The notes: generated by a model from the sequence alone, not told the origin. Shown: positions 31,430 to 43,234, counted from the first letter of the stretch. The stretch is DNA of 64,000 nt from Erinaceus europaeus (GCF_950295315.1 NC_080171.1:37059782-37123781); one strand, 5' to 3'. Program-made: numbers and translations.

Positions 31430-32987
31430 AGAAGCTTCTCTCAAGTCACACCAAATGATATTGCATCCGCCAATTTCAACCTAATCAATGCAACGAGTGC
31501 CATCTCAGCATGCTTCACCTCAGACTCTGTACAGAGACATTAGGCATGGAATGCCAACCCTTCACCCTCATCATTCAGGTGAGATCTTTCCTTTCATGGT
31601 AGTCTCTAATTCCATTCCAGGAGGCTCACCCAAAACCCAGATATAGACCAGATATAGAGCATATGTTCACATGTATCCATAGATTAGGGAAAAATATATA
31701 CCTGAAAGTAAAAATACACAACAGTCTTTAGTGAGTCAGTATCAAGTTCATAATGAAATAGTGTCCACTTACACTTAGATACCCTCCTCACCTACTTCCT
31801 ATTACAGTTCCCTCACTCACTCCAAAACTAACCTTAGCAAAATAAGGACTGCAAAAGCTGAATAAGGGCAAGAGACTGGTATACTTTAACAATTACTCTT
31901 TAGTCACTATCAGGCCATTCCACCAGCTGGGGCCCTAATCGGGGAGTGCTGAGATTCCCATACAGACTTGATGTGCCTAGCACTTGAATAAATTCCTCTC
32001 CCCATTGTTACCAGTCATTTCTATCAGGAACAACACAATAGACCCCTTTATGGGACCCCATAGGACCTTGCCCTCAACTTGGATCAACAGTGGTAGAGAA
32101 TGTTCTATCCTCTGAAGGGAGGCTGGACAACATACTCTATGCTATACTGGAGGAAGATGGGTCAATACTGGGGCAGCCTGGAATGTTCCTACTCATGACC
32201 ACAGACTGTGAGCTCAGATCTATAGGGATGCAGAGGTCACACAGGCTTAAAAACTAATTATGGGCCCCAGATCACATCAAATCAGTGGATTTTACATTCA
32301 ACAATACTTATACCCCTTTCCCATATTAGGGAGCTAGTCTCTTCCCTGATCCATCTTTCTGGTCCTTTTCCCAGCCATGACATCATCTCCCCAGATAATA
32401 ACTTGGATCCACCTGCACATCAGATTTCAGGCTCAGGCAAAAACTACAACAAAAACACTAGTATAGCTACAGGCCCTTTGAAATATAACTAAAATATGCC
32501 TACTAGCTATTTACAAAATGGAGGACCCTCTAACACTTCATCTGCATTATTCCAGCCTTTAGGTCCATGATTGGTCAACAACTTGTTTGGCCTTGTATGT
32601 TAACCCTCTTTTCAACTACCAGGTTCCAGATGCTAGCAGGATGCGACCAGACTTCTCCAGACAGACAACCCCACCAATGTGACTGGGAGCTCTGCTTCCC
32701 CAGAGCCCTTCCCCACTAGGGAAAGAGAAAGACAGACTGGGAGTATGGATCGACCTGTCAATGCCCATGTTCAGCGGGGAAGCAACTACAGAAGCCAGAT
32801 TTTCAACCTTCTACATCCCACAATGATCCTGGATCTATACTCCCAGAGAGTTAAAGAATATGAATGCTAACAGGGGAGGGGATGGGATACAGAGGTCTGG
32901 TGGTGGGAACTGTGCGAAGTTGTACCCCTCTTATCCTATGGTTTTGTCAATGTTTCCTTTTTATAAATAAAAAAATTAAAAAGAAAG
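31430..32987 (+). mobile_element. L1 long-type 3' UTR, long form
   Basis: Same UTR body as 4100-4915, but with about 790 extra bp (about 31737-32525) between the 'agtctttagtgagt' block and 'acacttcatctgc'. Ends in an A/G-rich tail at 32960-32995. The extra block also occurs at 34128-34925 and partly at 46440-46930, so it belongs to the family and is not a stray insertion. Coding: none. Confidence 0.9.
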
Positions 32988-33117
32988 AAAGAAAGTAGAG
33001 ATTTTTGCAGAGAGCTGCCATGAGTCAAGATTTTAACTGTCTTTTCTGGGGAGGGAGAGATATAACCTTCTATGCTGCATCCATAATTTGAAAGAGGAGT
33101 ATTAAGGTTAAGTTATG

Positions 33118-33300
33118 AATCCATAGAGATAACTCACCTGGTAGGGAGACTGTCTTATCAAGCACAAGGCACAGGTTCTAGAAAGCCATTGCCATACAGG
33201 TGCTACAACACTGAGGAATTTCCGTGCTTTGGTGTCTTCTCTTTCTCTCTCTCTCTCTGTCTCTCTCTCTCTCTGGAAAAGTCAGCATAGATAGAGTGAT
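33118..33300 (+). mobile_element. SINE type E with (TC)n
   Basis: 'agagataactcacctggtag' head, 'cttatcaagcacaaggcaca', 'aggaatttccgtgctttggtg', then a TC tract (33241-33274) and 'gaaaagtcagcatag'. Confidence 0.78.
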
Positions 33301-33332
33301 AAAATGGTGCATGTGTGAGGTACAAGCATGCA

Positions 33333-33336
<4 letters not shown>

Positions 33337-33368
<32 letters not shown>
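33337..33368. repeat. (TC)n microsatellite
   Basis: Pure CT dinucleotides, about 16 units; a second CT run lies at 33241-33274. Confidence 0.93.
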
Positions 33369-33369
<1 letters not shown>

Positions 33370-34011
33370 GTTAAGCTCATCCTTTTGGGTTAAAAGGCAA
33401 CCCAGACTGAATTGGGAGAACAGTGTACAATACAGAAATTCATGTTCTCACATTCTAGAAATTACAATATTAAAGTCTGGAAGAGTTTGATTTCTGTTTA
33501 ACGGTCCTCTTCTTACTCAGCTAAGATTTGCCTTCTCCCTGTCTATTCACTTGGCCTTTTCTCAACATGTGCTGTCTTTCATCTTTGGCCCCCATAATAT
33601 CACACTTGAGAGTAAAGTCTAAACACTGAATTGGCTGAGAGAATGCAATCATTCTGCCCACATCTGAGGTTCAGGTCATACATGCAGGCTGACCAGGACT
33701 GATTGCCTTATGTCCATGACTGGAATCATCTTCCATAGGACTTTCAGGAAAAGTCTTTTTTTTCCTCCTAGGAAGCCAAACTGTAGGGAATCAGTGATAG
33801 ATAAGATAACTTTTAGCATCTCTACACAGTTTTCTTTTACTCTCTCTTTCCCTTTCTTTTCTTTCTTCCTCTTCTCTTTCTCTTTTACTTCCTCCCTCTG
33901 CCTTTGCTCTCTTTAAATTAACCTGAAGATTTACATAGCTAGTTGCTAAAATTATACAATCACTGCAGGAAAAAAAATCAATACAATTTCTTTAAAAAAT
34001 TAAACAAAAAA
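33369..34011. other. Unique DNA with a pyrimidine tract
   Basis: 33828-33912 is almost all C/T on plus. The rest shows no known repeat or exon. Confidence 0.45.
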
Positions 34012-35397
34012 TGTCCCAAAACCTAGATATAGACCAGGTCCCGTAAGATAGAGCATATACACATGTATCCATAAATTAGGGCAAAATATATACCTGAAAG
34101 CAAAAATACACAAGTCTGTAGTGAGTCAGTATCAAGTTTATAATAAAATAGTGTCCACTTAGACTTAGATACCCTCCTCACCTACTTCCTATTACAGTTC
34201 TCTCACTCACTCCAAAGCTAACCTTACCAAAGCAAAGACTACAAAAGCTGAATAAGGGCAAGAGACTGGCATACTTTAACAATGACTCTTTAGTCACTGT
34301 CGAACCACATCATCAGCTGGGGCCCTAATCAGGGAGTCCTAAGATTCCCAAATAGACATGATGGGCCTAGACCTCAAATAAATCCCTCTTTCCATTGTTA
34401 CCAGTCATTTCTATCAGGAACAACACAACAGACCCCTCTGTGGCCCACCATAGGCCCTTACCCTCAAATTGGATCAACAATGGTAGAGAATGTTCCCCAT
34501 CCTCTGAAGGGAGGATGGACAACATACTCTATGCTACAACTGAGGAAGATGGGTTGATATTGGAGTAGCCTGGAATGTTCCTACTGATGAACATAGAATA
34601 TGAGCTCAGATCTACAGGGATGCAGAGGTCACATAGGCTCCTAAACTGATTATGGGCCCCAGATCACATCAAATTGATGGGGTTTACAATCAAAAATACT
34701 TATAACCCTTTCCCATATTAAGGAACTACTCTCTTCCCTGATCCAGCTTTCTGGTCCTTTTCCCAGCCATGACATCACCTTCCCCAGACAATAACTTGGA
34801 TCCACCAGTATATCAGATTTCACCTCCAGCAAAAAAAGCAAAAAAAAAAAAAAAAGCTAGTATAGCCACAGGCCCTTTGAAATATAACTAAAATATGCCT
34901 ACTAACTATCTACAAAATGGAGGACCCCCCCCCAACTCTTCATCTGTACTATTCCTGCCTTTAGGTCCATGATTGGTCAACAATTTGTTTGGCTTTGTAT
35001 GTTAACTCTCTTTTTAACTACCAGGTTTCAGATGCTAGCAGGATGCCAATCAGTCTTCCCTAGACAGACAACCCCACCAATGTGTCCTGGAGCTCTGCTT
35101 CCCCAGAGCTCTTCCCCACTAGGGAAAGAGAGAGACAAGCTGGGAGTATAGATCAACCTGTTAACACCCATGTTCAGCAAGGAAGCAATTACAGAAGCCA
35201 GACCTTCAAACTTCTGTACCCCACAACGATCTTGGGTCCATACTTCCAGGGAGTTAAAGAATAGGAAAGCTATCAGGGGAGGGGATGGGATACAGAGTTC
35301 TCTGGTGGTGGGAATTGTGTAGAGTTGTACCCCTCCTAGGCTATGTTTTTTTGTCAATGTTTCCTTTTTATAAATAAAAAAAAATTAAAAAGTTAAA
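34012..35397 (+). mobile_element. L1 long-type 3' UTR, long form
   Basis: Begins at 'cccaaaacctagatatagacc' (5' truncation within the UTR) and contains the full ~790-bp segment and the terminal block ending in an A-rich tail. Closely parallels 31640-32985 through its whole length. Confidence 0.92.
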
Positions 35398-35459
35398 CAT
35401 AGACTTAGCATGCTACTGGTTTCCACCCAAGAATAATAAAAAATAAGTAAACAAAAAAG

Positions 35460-35775
35460 GCATTTGTATAAGGAGTTCATAACAGCATCATTGACAGTGA
35501 TAGCCAAAAATTAGAAACAATCCCAATGCCCACAAACTAGTAAATCAATTTTATAAAGTAATGTAATAGAAAGCTCTATAGTGATAAAAACTAAGTGCTA
35601 ACACATACAACAAAACATTATATTTGATTTCATAATGCAATATACTATATGATTCCTTTGCACAGTCATAGAAAAGCAAAATCACAGACTTAAAACACAT
35701 CATTGGTTGTCTGATGTCCAGGGTGGGAATAGAGAAAGACTGCAAAAGGCACAAAGGACTTTTGGAGATTGTATA
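35460..35775 (+). mobile_element. Ancient L1 (L1M-like) 3' end
   Basis: 'cataacagcatcattgacag', 'gatagccaaaaattagaaac', 'aatcccaatgcccacaaac' and 'atactatatgattcc' follow the order of old mammalian L1 ORF2/3' sequence, but differ clearly from the hedgehog-type L1s here. Confidence 0.75.
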
Positions 35776-35890
35776 TTTTCCTGTGGCTGCTCTAACAAAT
35801 TACTGCAAACTTACTTAAAACAATAACCAGAAACAAATTATCTTAAAGCTTTAAAGTATCCTATGTGAGATGAGCATTAGAAGGCTAAAA
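35776..35890 (+). mobile_element. Ancient repeat, 5' part, family unassigned
   Basis: 'tggctgctctaacaaattac' followed by 'caaacttacttaaaacaata' fits a widely dispersed old mammalian repeat whose longer copy lies at 61905-62440. Confidence 0.5.
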
Positions 35891-36089
35891 TTACATAAGA
35901 TCACTCTCCCTCAAACACAACGGATAACTATTTCTTGATTTTTTAAATGTCTGTAACATTAATAACTTATAACTCCTTCCTCCACTTTTAAAGTCAGTTA
36001 TACAGAACTTCTCCGATTTATTAGTTCCCTCTGTTTGTTTTTTCCATATGGTGTCCCTTTTTAGTCCCCACCCCCATGTTTGTTAACAT

Positions 36090-36388
36090 TTAATTTTTTT
36101 TTTTTACTCCAGGGTTAGGTTATTGCTGGGGCTCCATGTTGACATGACAAATCCACCAACCCTGGCAGCCATTTCTTCCTTTTTTTTCTTTTCTTTTCAT
36201 TTTGTCAGAGAGAAATTGAGAGGGGAGGGCAGGGGGCGGGGAGATAGGGAGAAAGATGTCTGAAGACTTTCTTCACCATTTGTGAAGAGTACCCACTGCA
36301 CGCTGGAAGAGGGACTTAAAACCCAAGTCCTTCAGCACGATGACTGGTGACGTGTGTGCTCAGCAGGGTGTGTGACCTCCCAGTGCAC
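36090..36388 (-). mobile_element. SINE type A2, diverged
   Basis: Minus strand A2 block ('ttattgctggggctccatg' on plus), T-rich spacer, purine tract, 'cttcaccatttgtgaagag' and diverged head. The T-rich 'ccttttttttcttttc' interrupts it. Confidence 0.8.
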
Positions 36389-37364
36389 CAACATTAACAT
36401 TCTTTATAGATTAAGATGCGAATATCTTTTAAGAAACCAATTTTTCTACCTACCATCTTCTGGGGTAGTGAAAATTTCCATGTCACTATTATGGGGCAAC
36501 TTCAAAAGTGTTCATTAACTCTTTAAATTGTGCACTCAAATATATATATATATTTAGGTCAATGCAACCATTTATTAGCATGGAATGTTAGTCTAACTGT
36601 AATTCTAGCCTACTGCCCCTTTCTTTGGCACCAAATACAGCATAGGGCAAATTGTGACCAGAAAGAGCCCTGGTCTTGTTCTTTTATTTTCATGCTGGAA
36701 GGAGTCTTAGCTCTGTCATATAGAACCCAAGCATGTTCTTTTTCTTCACTCCAGGAGATTGTTTTCTGTTGGTACTAAGACATCAAGCTGTAAATGAGGG
36801 ACTTCTTTCACACTGAGGAGTGACAACTGGGCAATGAAAGCTTTCCAGAGTTACTATGTCACACCCACAAAGAAATCAGAACAACCATCTCAGAGAGGCT
36901 GCCATTGACCAGGAAATCTCACAAGGTCCAGGCCCTTCAGATCCCACTGCTAGTTTCCCATTTCAGTGGTTGCTATTCTGAGTGAAGGGTCTAGGCAGAG
37001 GTGACTGAGAAACCTAGTTAACCCTCTGTGGAATGTAGTCAGATTCCAAACTATGTAGGCTGCTTCAGAAGACATGCTGCAATGAGAAGGAGATTGTCTG
37101 ACATGGTCTATCAGAACCTGGACTAGGGAGAGAGAACATTTCTTACACAGAGCCTAGGCAGGAACATGGCATGTCATGTAAAGCTCACACTGAATTCTTT
37201 GTAGTTCCACCCATGACAGTTAGGAGCAAGGTAGGGGGTTGGGGGATACCAGGTGGCTTAGTGTACAGATCAGCATGTTTCAATTTTATTTGTAAGTATA
37301 CTTTTATAAATTGTTGGAGAAAAACAGGAAGAGAAAAAGAAAGATAATTATCTTAAAAATGCCT
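36389..37364. other. Unique interval, near-balanced composition
   Basis: Contains (AT)n at 36539-36553 and a possible SINE trace near 37235-37290. 36560-37200 is not obviously repetitive and less AT-rich than the surroundings, but I see no exon boundaries. Confidence 0.45.
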
Positions 37365-37482
37365 ACAGAAGTCAGGGTAATAACACAGCTGTTTATGCAA
37401 CAGAATCTCATGCCTGAGATTCTGAGGTCTCGGGTTCACTCCCCAGTACCACCATAAGCCATAGCTAAGACTAAGGCATAAG
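37365..37482 (+). mobile_element. SINE type D
   Basis: 'ggtaataacacagctgtttatg', 'catgcctgagattctgaggt', B-box 'gggttcactccc' and 'accataagccatagct'. Confidence 0.82.
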
Positions 37483-37489
37483 AAATTTA

Positions 37490-37857
37490 TAAAAGAGGGT
37501 GGGGCAGTGGAACATCTGGTAGTGCACATATTTTACCAAGAGCAGGGCCCTGTATTCAAGCTTAGGGAGTGGTAAAGCAGTGCTGTAAGTATCTCTCATT
37601 CTCTATCTCCATCCATCTCTACTCTCTCTGTCTCTATCAAAATAAAGGGGGGAAAAAGTGGGGAACTGGCCACCAGGCAGGAAAATAGCATAATGCTTAT
37701 GCAAAATGACTTGCATGCCTGAGGTTCTATAGTCATAGGTTCAATCCTCTGAACCATCATAAACCAGAGCTAGAGCTGAGCAATGCTCTGGTAAAAACAA
37801 CCAGAACAAAACTGGCACCAATCCCCAGTGTTAAACCTCGTGGCAATAAAATACATT
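37490..37857 (+). mobile_element. SINE A2/B with SINE D nested near 3' end
   Basis: 37490-37660: 'catctggtagtgcacat', 'gggagtggtaaagcagtgc' and a pyrimidine tract. 37670-37800 is a D copy ('aaatagcataatgcttatgc', 'catgcctgaggttctatag', 'ataaaccagagct'). 37805-37857 resumes with the A2 end 'actggcaccaatccccagtg'. The order implies that D landed inside the A2 block. Confidence 0.72.
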
Positions 37858-37860
37858 TAT

Positions 37861-38069
37861 GGGCAGGGTGGTGGCACACCTGGCTGGGTGCACATGTTAC
37901 AGTGTGCAAGGACCTGGTTTTGAGCCCCCGGTCCCTGTCTGCAAGGGGAAAGCTGTGCAAGTGGTGAAGCAGGGTTGCAGGTGTCTCTCTGTCTCTCTCC
38001 TTCTCTATCCCCCTCTTCCCTCTTGATTTCTGACTATCTCTACCCAATAAATAAAGATAACAAAAAATA
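37861..38069 (+). mobile_element. SINE type B with TSD
   Basis: 'ggtggtggcacacctggctg' head, 'tttgagcccccggtccc', 'gtgcaagtggtgaagcaggg', pyrimidine tract, AATAAATAAAGATAA tail. AAAATACATTTAT before and AAAATACACTTAT after match 12 of 13. Confidence 0.93.
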
Positions 38070-38083
38070 AAATAAAATACACT

Positions 38084-38606
38084 TATAAAAGATGAATGAT
38101 GAAAAGGAGCATGTTTGTTGACAAGTAAATGTAAATAGAAATAGAAAGATACAATTGACATTCTTAAGTGATAACATTCAAGGCTGAAGAATGATGAGAA
38201 ACAAGTTTTGTAATAAGTATATTACTTATTATTTTTATTATTTTTTAATTTTGTGATAGGCATATTACTTTTTTCTTATTTGGATAAGAATATAAAAAAG
38301 AAAGGAATTAACACTATTTTCAATCACTATGAACCTTTAACAAATCTGTTTTGAAGAAATACAGTATATATAGAAATGCTTACTAATATGAAGGCTCATA
38401 ATAACTTACTGTATAAATTATAAGCCCAGTTATTTAACAAGGATGCAACAAAGGATAAAGGACAGTCAAAATGGGGTGTAATATAAACCAAAGAGAAATA
38501 AAACATTCCATCACACAGTTAAGTCAGGACCTAAATTTTTCAAAAGTAATAAAAATCTGTACATGGAAAAGATATTACTCATTTATTTCCTCTTTTGTTC
38601 ATCTTT
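38084..38606. other. No repeat or gene recognised
   Basis: AT-rich sequence. Confidence 0.4.
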
Positions 38607-38618
38607 AGTTTTTCAAAT

Positions 38619-38896
38619 ATATTTATTTATTTATTTATTTCCTTTTTGTTGCCCTTATTTTTTTTTATTGTTGTAGTTATTATTGCTGCTGTTATTCGTT
38701 ATTGTTGTTGGATAGGACAGAGAGAAATGGAGAGAGGAGGGGAAGACAGAGAGGGGGAGAGAAAGATAGACACTTGCAAACCTGCTTCACCACTTGTGAA
38801 GCGACTCATCTGCAGGTGGGGAGCCAGGGCCTCAAACCGGGATCCTTATGCTTTGCGCCACATGCGCTTAACGCACTATGCTACAGTTCAACTCCC
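38619..38896 (-). mobile_element. SINE type A with 12-bp TSD
   Basis: Minus type A with TTTATTTATTTATTTATT tail, purine tract and full head. Flanked by AGTTTTTCAAAT at 38607-38618 and 38897-38908. Confidence 0.95.
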
Positions 38897-38956
38897 AGTT
38901 TTTCAAATTTTAACATGAAATATAGATATATTTGTACATTAAGAAGCGGACATTTT

Positions 38957-39319
38957 GTGGGCCTGGTGGTAGTGCTCCTGGTTAAGCTCATAGAGGGTGA
39001 AGCACAAGGACTGGCCTAAGGGTCCCGGTTCAAGCCCCCAGCTCCCCACCTGCAAGGGGCTAGCTTTGCAAGCAGTGAAGCAGGTCTGCTGGTGTCTATC
39101 TTTCTCTCCCCCTCTCTATCTTCCCCTCCTCTCTTGATTTCTCTCTGTCCTATCCAATAATAATAAAAAAATGGCTACCAGGAGCAGTGGATTCATAGTG
39201 CAGGCACTAAGCCCCAGTGATAATCCTGGAGGCAAAAAAAAAAAAAAAAAGGAAGGAAGGAAGGGAAGAAGGAAAGAAGGAAAGAAGGGAGGAAGGAGGA
39301 ATGGAGGAAGGAAGAAAGA
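38957..39319 (+). mobile_element. SINE type A2 whose tail became (GGAA)n
   Basis: Full A2: head 'ggcctggtggtagtgctcct', pyrimidine tract, A2 block at 39169-39233, A run to 39250, then GGAA-rich repeat to 39320. GGACATTTT lies at 38948-38956 and 39320-39328, so the microsatellite is inside the target duplication and derives from the tail. Confidence 0.93.
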
Positions 39320-39320
39320 G
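39251..39320. repeat. (GGAA)n imperfect microsatellite
   Basis: GGAAGGAAGG and AGAAGGAAAG-type units directly after the A tail of a SINE. Confidence 0.92.
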
Positions 39321-39328
39321 GACATTTT

Positions 39329-39994
39329 AATCATCTTTCTCTCAATAAATACTGATTTCGCTTTTCTACCACTTTGCTTCTCTAATAAGAACAATAAGAA
39401 AATAATGGGCAAAGAGTTAATTTTATAATTTATCAGATTCACTTAAAAAAATAAAAATCAGGAAGAACCCTGGGAGGAACTGTATTTTTTTATACAGCAA
39501 CAAGCTAACTCACTGTTGCTTGAGCCCTTGTTCAGAAAATAGCACTTGACCCAAACTAAAGCCTTCCAAACAAAGATTTCTTTAGAGATGTGTGGCACTT
39601 GTCATTATTGACTTCTTCCACTGATGCTCTGTATAGTGCTCTCACTTCATAGACATCTTACCTCCTGGGAAAAAAAAAATTAGTGTTTCTTTGCTCTCAG
39701 CAATGTAAATATTTTATTATAAATATTTATCATTTGGTTAGTACTAAATGCTTTAAAAACAGATAATATGGCTGATAATATAATTAAAGCTGTCAAATTT
39801 CCTTTCTTGAGGACCACTAGAAATATTTTTTTCAAAGGAAATCAAAGTTTTAGGACTAGTAATTAATTTTTAATTTTTAATTTTTTCTGTAAGTGCATAG
39901 TATTAAATGATACTTTACCAAAATTCAAACAACTGTAATATAATAAAGATTAGTATAGGGGTTTTACATTCAAATATGTCAGTGCAACATATAT
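39329..39994. other. No repeat or gene recognised
   Basis: AT-rich sequence; nothing distinctive. Confidence 0.4.
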
Positions 39995-40005
39995 CTGAAT
40001 CAAAA

Positions 40006-40302
40006 AAAATTTTTTTTGCTTCCAGGGTTATTTCTGGGGCTTGGTGCCTGCACTATGAATATACTGCTCCTGAAGGCCATTATTTTCCATTTTTTTTATT
40101 GCATAGGACAGACAGAAATTAAGAGGGGAGTGGAGTGCAGAGATGGAGAGAGAAAGGTAGACACTTGCAGACCTGCATCACTGCTTGTGAAATGACCAGC
40201 TGCAGGTGGAGAGCCAGGGGCTCGAACCGGGATCTTTGCGCTTTGCGGGGTCCTTGCACTTTGTACTATGTGCACTTAACCCAGGGTGCCACCACCTGAC
40301 CC
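40006..40302 (-). mobile_element. SINE type A2 with 11-bp TSD
   Basis: Minus A2: the A2 block at 40020-40078, purine tract, 'cacttgcagacctgcatcac', B-box and head. Flanked by CTGAATCAAAA at 39995-40005 and 40303-40313. Confidence 0.95.
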
Positions 40303-40313
40303 CTGAATCAAAA

Positions 40314-40814
40314 TCTTTAGAAGATTTTCACTAGAGTAACTGTTAACACTGTAAAGACTTTGCTTTCAGAACTGGACTGGGAGACAATGAAAGTGGGGTC
40401 AAGTTTCTAGAGACTTCCAATTGTATATGATCCTGACAATGTCACTTCTTTCAATGATAAGCACTTCCAAACTTAATGTTCTTACATTCTGTTCTATGAC
40501 TCACTGGAAATTTTCAGTCTTGTTTCTTATTCTACTACCCAGAATTATAACGCAAATATTTCACCTGTATTTTGTTAGGGTAAACTTGGCTACACTGACA
40601 AATGCACAGATTTATTGCCTAACATGAAGAGGTCTGGGTGTTTCTGTTTTTTTCTCCTCTGGTAGACCATGTGTGTATTTCTACTTAATGGTGTCCAGTT
40701 TAACAGAACTTCTTTGTATTTTGAAGGGAAAATAGCATGGCCTTATAGTCATCTGCAATTAACAGGCAAAAAGAAAAGAAAATATGGTGATGATACACAA
40801 CCCAGAGGTAATAA
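40314..40814. other. No repeat or gene recognised
   Basis: No exon or family recognised. Confidence 0.4.
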
Positions 40815-41312
40815 AACCCACTTCTAGGCCCATTGGAATATACCTAGAATAGACTTCCTAGCTTCTTCCAAAATGAAAACTCCCAAATCTCATCTGCTAT
40901 ATTCTTACTTTTAGGTTCATGATTATTAAACAATTTGCTCTTCTTTATAGTTTACTGATTTTCAGCCACCAAGTACAGATGCTACCATGATGCTTCCCTG
41001 AGCAGATAAACTTCACTAATGTGCCCTGGATGCCACCTCCCCAGAGATCTGCCCGACTAGGGAAAGATAGAAACAGGCCGAGAGTATAGATTGACCTACC
41101 AATGCTCATGTCCAGCAGAGAAGCAATTACAGAAGCCAGACCTTCCAGCTTCTGCACCCCATAAAGATCTTTGATTCATACTCCCAGAGGAATAAAGAAT
41201 AGGGAAGCTTCCAGTGAAAGGGATGGGATACAGAACTCTGGTGACAGGAATTGTATGGAATTGTACCCCTCTAATCCTACAACCTTGTTGATCATTAATA
41301 AATCACTAGTAA
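40815..41312 (+). mobile_element. L1 long-type 3' UTR, older copy
   Basis: 'cccattggaatatacctaga' through 'cagccaccaagta' and 'gggatgggatacagaactc' to 'ttgttgatcattaataaatc'. Starts within the end of the long-form-specific block, then runs to the tail. More diverged than 14614 or 19775. Confidence 0.86.
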
Positions 41313-41512
41313 AAAACGATAAGAAAAATAACTACTCATATGCTTATACCTAAACAAAAAGGTGCTAAGAAGAGCAGTCCTACAATAGAAATCTGGTTCC
41401 TATGACTTCTAAGTTATGGAGCAGAACAATACCAATTCTAATGTGAAACACATGAGAACTAGTAAGAAAGAAAACAAAATCAGGGAGATACTTAAGAAAA
41501 AATGTTGGGCAT

Positions 41513-41931
41513 TATGCCAGCTCCTCCCCCCCCCCCCACTCTATGCTGCATTGCTTGATGCTGCGGTCTGTTTAAATAATCATTGTTTTGCCTGAGACCC
41601 ACCTTGCCTGCAGGGCATTAGTTTAATCCCCATTGGTTTAATCTCCATTGGTTTAATCCCCACTGGTTCGCGCTCTTTTTCCACTCAGCCCCCTCTCCTA
41701 GTCACTTCCTTTTTTCCACTCAACCACTTCCATCTCAGAAGATATTTAAAGGCAGATCAATAAAAGCAGTAAGGTACTGTGTGTTCCTGCTCTGCAAGTC
41801 CCAGGGTCTCCCTCTGGTGACTCTAGTTCCTGATCCCTTTCCTGCACAGCAGCCTAGGTTGGCTCCAGTTGAGTTCTCTCCAACCCACAGAGCACATGCC
41901 TGGGAAGAAGCACCCTCAGGCTAGCCTGGCA
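41513..41931 (+). mobile_element. Solo LTR related to 17689-18097
   Basis: Starts TGTTGG as the other copy does. Shared order: 'gcagggcatt', 'ggtttaatcccc', 'cccctctccta/t gtca', a TATTTAAA box (41744-41751), AATAAA (41761-41766), and 'agcctggc' at the 3' end. AAAAAA precedes it and the A run after 41931 could hold the matching 6-bp duplication. Diverged from the first copy and contains a C13-like run and GGTTTAATC tandem units in U3. Confidence 0.78.
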
Positions 41932-41995
41932 AAAAAAAAAAAATACATATTTTTTACAACAGTGTAGTAATGAGCCCATTAAAGTGTCTTTACAG

Positions 41996-42190
41996 GGGAC
42001 CAAGTGGTGGTGCACCTGGTTGAGCACACATGTTACAATGCACAGAGACTCAGGTTCAAGGCCCTGCCCCACCTGCAGCACAAAATCTTTGTGAGTGGTG
42101 AAGTAGTGTTACAGGTATCTCTCTGTATCCCTGTAACTACCTTCACTCTCAATTTTTGGCTGTCCCTATCCAATAAATAAATAAAGATAT
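41996..42190 (+). mobile_element. SINE type B
   Basis: 'gggaccaagtggtggtgcac' head, 'caggttcaaggccc', 'gtgagtggtgaagtagtg', pyrimidine tract and AATAAATAAATAAAG tail. Confidence 0.92.
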
Positions 42191-42198
42191 TTTTAATT

Positions 42199-43186
42199 AC
42201 CTTTATAATATCCACAGTCCACATAACACTAAGACATTTGCCCTCCCTTTCATTCTGTAACTACACTGAACCAAGGTTAAGATAGAGGGAAGGATTTTTA
42301 CAGAAACTTGATATCCAGTTTCATCTTAATTTCCTCCAGTTCTCACTCCTCAATACATAATGTTTCACAGTCCACTAATAAGGATCTTTTTCTCAGTCTG
42401 TGAATAAGGAAAATCAGAGAATACACTCATAGTTTATCACTTCCATAATTTGTCTTTTTCAAATTCTAAGGTTCTTTACACCATTCATAATTTCCTGATG
42501 ACAAATTGCTAATGGAGGCACAACAGCACCTAGGTAATCTAAATTTCACTATCAGGGGTCTGATTTTCCTATTCAAAAAGTATACAAAAATCTGGCCACT
42601 GCCCAAAAGAGAGAAATCAAGATTTCTAACATAAAATGAAAGGGGAGTAAGATTCAAAGCCTTTTCCCATCTAACTTTATTCTAATTTTTCAGAATTATT
42701 AGTTTTCTGCAAATGGAATTTTTCAGTACAAAAGACAGTTGCAGAATGAGGAAAAAAAGTTCTATAATTTCATATCTGAATGAAATTTACAAAAACAGAA
42801 TCTCATTATATACAGTTTTTACAGTCTTGATATAAGGTTTGCCCATTTTAGAAGTACAGTTTTAACCTCTCATCTGCTCATATACTATTTTTCAAAATGC
42901 AGGCACTACACATAAGATATCAGAGCAGAAAATAAACAGCACACTTCTGTGGGAGCACATAGATTAACCCAATCTTGGAGGAAATAAAATTTCTAGAAAA
43001 CATACTAGAGGGATAAACTACCTTTCATCTTGATTTCACTTATCACAGATAAATTTGAAATTTGTACAAAGGTGTAATAGGGAATTTTTTGTTAAATACC
43101 ATACCATATAAAATGAACATTCCCTTTTTTCTTTTAATAAATATTTTAATCCTAAGAGAAAAATCTTCCAAGTATATATGAGTATG

Positions 43187-43188
<2 letters not shown>
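42199..43188. other. SINE-free unique interval
   Basis: AT-rich; no exon boundaries or repeat recognised. Confidence 0.4.

Positions 43189-43189
<1 letters not shown>

Positions 43190-43234
<45 letters not shown>

Noticed and set aside
31737..32525. Idea that the ~790-bp module is a spliced intron of the L1 RNA
   Set aside because: There is a GTGAGT at the left edge, but the short form keeps it, and no matching AG junction gives the observed sequence cleanly. A genomic deletion is simpler.
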